From assembly GCA_032622095.1 (NCBI GenBank), contig CP136069.1:161437043-161501042 (forward strand): 64,000 nt of DNA, in the 5' to 3' direction. The position numbers were made by a program, and so were the translations under genes. Positions 60,001 to 64,000 of this stretch are shown here, one piece after another (position 1 is the first letter of the stretch; every line of letters starts with the position of its first letter). Origin of the DNA: Siphonodentalium dalli (Eukaryota > Mollusca > Scaphopoda > Gadilida > Siphonodentaliidae). The notes beneath the pieces are model-generated. The model was not told the origin of the DNA. It saw only the letters and a program-made list of their open reading frames with translations, and searched no databases.

Positions 60001-62365
60001 TGCTGATTGATTGAGGGTTTAACCTCGTTTTAGCTGCTCGACCAAGAACAGAATAGGTATAAAAAAGATCGTAGCCTAACAACTGTGTAGATAAATCAGA
60101 CAATGGATAAGATTACAACAATGCAATGATGAGCTATGTACAAATAAAAGCACACAAGAGGAATGTTTCCACTTGGAGTCAGGAATATAAATTCACGAAC
60201 TGACTATTGTGCAATCATGTTATAAAACGTATAAAAGTGGTACAAGAATAGATAATAAATAGAAATAAAAAACACGAAATTACCAATGAGCCACATCGAA
60301 ATATGCAAAGTAGCTTTTAAAATCAGATTTTGCAATGATAAGGTATTTATAATATTTGATGAATCGCGCTATTCGCGCATGAACCTTTATCAATGCGTCA
60401 AGCTGATGGTCGGTGGGTAAGACAGAATGCCATCCTTCACCCAACCAAACACCTCGATCCACAAATACTGTTTCTTGTCTTTGAGAGTTAACAGTTTCTC
60501 ATCAATTATGTGGTCAAATTTTGAAAGCTCAAAGATGTCGAAATGTTTAAGTGACTTTGGCGATCTTGTTTCGAATCAACAGGCGATTTTTTCTTTTGGA
60601 ACAATAGGATCTTCCATAGATTGTTTCTGAGGAAATGGCTCTGCGGCAGAAGCTGTATCCATAACCTGCGCTTCAGGTTCTGAAACAGGAAAAATATCAG
60701 TCGCCTCATCTTGTATGGTGTCAGACCGATTCTCCGAAGACCTATTATTACGAAGGCCCACAACTCCGAAGATCCGATTCTCCGACGGCCCACAACTCCG
60801 AAGACCCGATTCTCCGACGGCCCATAACTCCGAAGACCCGATTCTCCGAAAGCCCATAACTGCGAAGGGCCGATTCTCCGAAGACCTATAACTCCGAAGA
60901 CATATAACTCCGAATGGATGATTCTCCGAAGACCTATAACTTCGAAGGCCCGATTCTCCGACGGCCCATAACTCCGAAGGTCCGATTCTCTGAAGATTTT
61001 GTTTTATCGGGGTATTATCGTTTACTAAATAGTGTGCTGTCCAGTGGCGAAGCCAAGGGGTCCCAAAATTCCCACTGCCCCCAATAAACCTCTACTTGCT
61101 ATTTCAGACAATATGGGCCCCTACCAAAACATGTCATGGGGCATCAAAATATTCAAACTTTTCCTACTGCCCCCACCTAAATGGGAATCCTGGCCCGCCA
61201 CTGACTATACACCAGATACTATAACGTTACGTTGGCCCATGAGATGCCAGAGTAAAATGTACAGGGGTTAACGGGGAAGAACTTGTCCTTTTTCATATAT
61301 AAAATGAACTTGATTGCATCAAATCACCTCAATGCAGTCGGATGTGCACAGTTTAATCATATTAATTGTATTAAGACGTACATTGTGGCAAAATAATTGT
61401 ATTTCTTACATAAATTTAGCTAGGGCCCCATTGACTCCGCCACTGGACTGTACACTATTGAATAAGCGATAAAACATGATCTTCGGAGAATCGGCCCTTC
61501 GGAGTTATAGACCTTCGGAGTTATAGACGTTCGGAGTTATAGGCCTTCGGAGTTATGGGCTTTCGGAGTTATGGGTCTTCGGAGTTATGGGATTTCGGAG
61601 AATCGGGACTTCTGAGTTATGGGCTTTCGGAGAATCGGGGCGTCGGAGAATCGGACCTTCGGAGAATCGCTACGTAACCTCTTGTATTGCTAGTGATATG
61701 TTGACGATTTTGGTTTGACTCTGTGTCTGAGTGCTGGCATCAACACACTTTTTTTGTAGACACGATTGCTGAGTATGTGACATGTGGGATGGATGGTCGA
61801 GGACCAACTATTTTCTTAGTATCTATATATGACAGATGCTTCTCAGCTTTGCATCGTTGAATCTTGAATTCATAGTCCCAAATGGGACATAAACGATCCA
61901 TTGCAGCATGAGAACCTTGACAATTTAAAACAAAAAATGTGATTCGTACAATCCTAATGATCATGACCACGCATGGTTTCTTTACTTTTACAATGTTCCT
62001 GCATGGCCATGGCCATGACATTTAAAACATCGCAATCGGTTTGGAACAAATGTGCTTAAACCCATCTTCATATACCCAACCTTCAATATATGTGGATGTT
62101 CGCACCGGTTGAAGGTCAGAAGATAACTAATCATATGAACTTTTAGTCAATCAACAGTCTTTGTAAATCTACGGACATCTGTAACTCCCTGTGGTGCCAA
62201 CTCCGCCAATATTTCTGACTCCGAAGAATCAGCTATATCGCTGCTTCGCAACACAGTTCTGCTACTATTCAATGTAACCAACACTGGTTTATATGCAATA
62301 GTTGTTAACTGCAATGCATAGGTAAATCCACGATATATTGATTCCCTTGCACAAAGGGTTGACAC
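60001..62365 (-). pseudogene. LINE ORF1 (gag-like) with 3' tail, interrupted by a foldback element
   Basis: On the minus strand, 62365-62147 includes SESEILAELAPQGVTDVRR, characteristic of LINE ORF1 proteins. Near 62.03 kb is a CCHC-type knuckle (CFKCHGHGH), broken by a stop. The frame 62021-61740 has VLNCQGSHAAMDRLCPIWDY, the second knuckle with its CP.W motif. The rest of the frame, after the insertion at 60717-61679, reads PVSEPEAQVMDTASAAEPF and DPIVPKEK. A tail (CTAAAACGAGGTTAAACCCT) follows at about 60035-60015. ORF1 proteins bind the element RNA. No ORF2 lies between ORF1 and the tail. The copy at 28.1-28.9 kb has the same arrangement. Confidence 0.75.
60717..61679. mobile_element. Foldback-type element with tandem-repeat arms
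   Basis: Flanked by a perfect 8 bp duplication TCTTGTAT (60709-60716 and 61680-61687). Both arms are built of short tandem units: CGATTCTCCGAAGACC / ATAACTCCGAAG on the left and TTCGGAGTTATAG / TTCGGAGAATCGG on the right. Inverted pairing continues inward (GTTTTATCG, AATAGTGT, GTCCAGTGGCG / CGCCACTGGAC) to a loop region of about 61060-61420. Repeat-built arms resemble Drosophila Foldback/Galileo elements; an 8 bp duplication also fits hAT. No transposase is inside. Confidence 0.85.
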
Positions 62366-63099
62366 AGGGACGTGACGACAGGGGTGTCTCGCCCCCTAAC
62401 TTTGGCCAAATGTTCAACTGTTGGAAATGTGATATACCTGAAACAACATTTGTTGGAAATTTCACACCAACAATAGGTTTAAATTGTTCTCGTAGTCTGA
62501 TTTTCCAAAAAATTATTACTGGAGAATTTGTAGTTTTTAGACCAACATTTGCATATTTTCCTAGTATTAGTAAACAAATTGGACTGAAATGTCTATCAGA
62601 AACTGTTGAAAGCTTGATGCCAGTGTGGGTGCTATGATTTAGCAAATTTCATGCTCAGATTTCAAAAATTTCTCACACCGGGCCGAACCATGGTCGATCC
62701 GCTGTGTCCCGGTCCCTCCCCAGTGGCCAGTCAGAAACTGATAATTAATTTAAGAAAATACAAATCTGGGTGAATTTGCATGGCGTTAGACCACTAGATA
62801 TTAGGATATTAAGATTGTTCAGGCTCAGATCTGCACATGTTCTTGTACCGCATGGTCGACCCAGTGAATTATGCCCCCCCCCCCCCCCGACTAGCGACAA
62901 AAAGACTACTGATTTATTTAGAATATGCTACCATCCAGTCGGTTGTGAGGGACAGTTGGGAAAAATCAAAGCCCAACCGGTGGGGTGCAAATGGAATTAC
63001 GCGAAAACTTGTGAATTTGATATGGTTCAGGGGGTGTAGTTAGAAATTCAAAGGTGGACACCCCTCCTTACGCGGAGCCCATATATAGTCACGTCCCTG
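62365..63099. repeat. Second hAT-like family member, chimeric or altered
   Basis: Starts CAGGGACGTGACGACAGGGG and ends CACGTCCCTG at 63099, with the GTTGGAAATTTCACACCAAC block and a C-run (about 62874-62888) inside. The flanking 8-mers do not match, so the ends may not belong to one insertion. Confidence 0.6.
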
Positions 63100-64000
63100 C
63101 ATAGGTCGAGACTGTGGCTATAGCACTATATACTCACTCTAATAACCACAACCTGTCATTAATGCGTTAAAGTTGTCAGTAAAATGATCGGCCTTCCGTA
63201 TTTATCTAAGTGCTAGAAGCCGCTCGAGAATTTGAACATAAAACCTGGCTTAAAATGACAACTTTATCAATGCTGTTTGCTCGTGGCATCTTGCAATAAA
63301 TAGGTTAACGCATAGCTGACTGGAATTTCATGTAATTCGTGAACCTTTGGGTGAGAAAATCGTAGTGAAAGGTTACCGGTCAACAGGACAGATCTACCCG
63401 TTCCAAATCGCTATCGCTTTATGAGCTGCATTGAAAGTACCCAAGAGACCGTGACGATGTTCACCGATTTAGCCGTACCAGTTCCCGTCGGATGGGTATC
63501 GCAAACTCGCTATTGGCCCAGTCCTGATTGGTTTAACATATTTAAAATGTCCAGCAATGCTTTGTAGCGTTTTATCAATGACAAAGATAGAAGTTATTTT
63601 CACATTTGGGTCAAATATATAACAAAAATTGAATCTGAAACACTGTGGAGAGGCGTGACTAGCCGATTGATTGAGTCGGGTCAACGCAACCACCCGTCTT
63701 GAAGATATATAGGACCAAAGAGGATAGAGGAGAGCTTTCCGATGAATGGCAACAAGCCATATTTCCGACTAAATCCTGAAAAGTTACCCATAATTCTGCT
63801 GTGTTTAAGGAGTCGATTACTTAGGGCATTATTGTAAGTCGTATCCGCAGGTCGATGCCTCGCGTGATACGGCCGCCATAGTACCCCCACCATTCCTACA
63901 CCACACCTCACGAGATGCACCCCACGGCACACATGGTGCCACATTGGGGGATGTGTACCCCTCGCAGTGGGGCGGTAGGCCCAATTCAATTCTTCCCCAC
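63100..64000. other. No supported gene
   Basis: Two minus frames (63693-63469 and 63989-63681) show no recognisable domain. Confidence 0.35.

Noticed and set aside
60576..60857. Frame with repeated GPSENRIFG-like peptides
   Set aside because: The repetition comes from the tandem units of the foldback arm fused by chance to LINE ORF1 codons.

Overview
The window looks like gene-poor, transposon-saturated nuclear DNA of an invertebrate animal, most likely a lophotrochozoan and possibly a mollusc. The evidence is animal-type retroelements (Ty3/Gypsy, Jockey/CR1-like LINEs), a FLYWCH-domain MULE transposase, LINE 3' tails of the kind common in mollusc genomes, a tandem-core element resembling bivalve 'pearl'/Helentron-type elements, and two exons of secreted-protein type (PAN/apple and C-type-lectin-like). 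The organism is inferred, not proven. No rRNA, bacterial operon or CRISPR array is visible.

Layout. About 0.4-10.2 kb is a minus-strand Ty3/Gypsy retroelement with protease, reverse transcriptase, RNase H, integrase, then an env-like transmembrane region and a proline-rich PPxY reading frame. It has stops and frameshifts, and its pol is split by a 4,238 bp long-inverted-repeat element flanked by 3 bp target duplications. 10.6-13.1 kb is a minus-strand LINE that has lost nearly all of its reverse transcriptase. 13-19 kb is mostly unassigned AT-rich DNA with scattered repeats. 19.3-20.4 kb holds a tandem-core element and a first exon with signal peptide and PAN-like domain. 20.9-31.4 kb is a mosaic of palindromes, short repeat arrays, a MULE fragment, a LINE derivative and minisatellites.

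33-40 kb holds a miniature inverted-repeat element with two half copies, a probable terminal C-type-lectin exon, a minus-strand LINE and a plus-strand MULE transposase with an N-terminal FLYWCH domain. 40.2-45.1 kb is a GC-rich satellite with monomers of about 132 bp in both orientations; 2.0 kb of it is tandemly duplicated almost without change, so the duplication is recent or the assembly is faulty. 45-50 kb is mostly unassigned. 50.5-59.8 kb is bounded by a 30 bp perfect inverted repeat and contains a hAT-like miniature element and a 3,032 bp element with arms of about 520 bp, TTA duplications and a tiny exon with splice donor in both arms. 60.0-62.4 kb is a LINE ORF1 fragment interrupted by a 963 bp foldback element with a perfect 8 bp target duplication; a diverged uninterrupted relative lies at 28.1-28.9 kb.

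The only likely host sequence I can support is the PAN-like exon (19990-20364) and the lectin-like exon (34543-34767), both on the minus strand. Everything else identifiable is mobile or repetitive. No genes here work together as a pathway; the window mainly records layered insertions.
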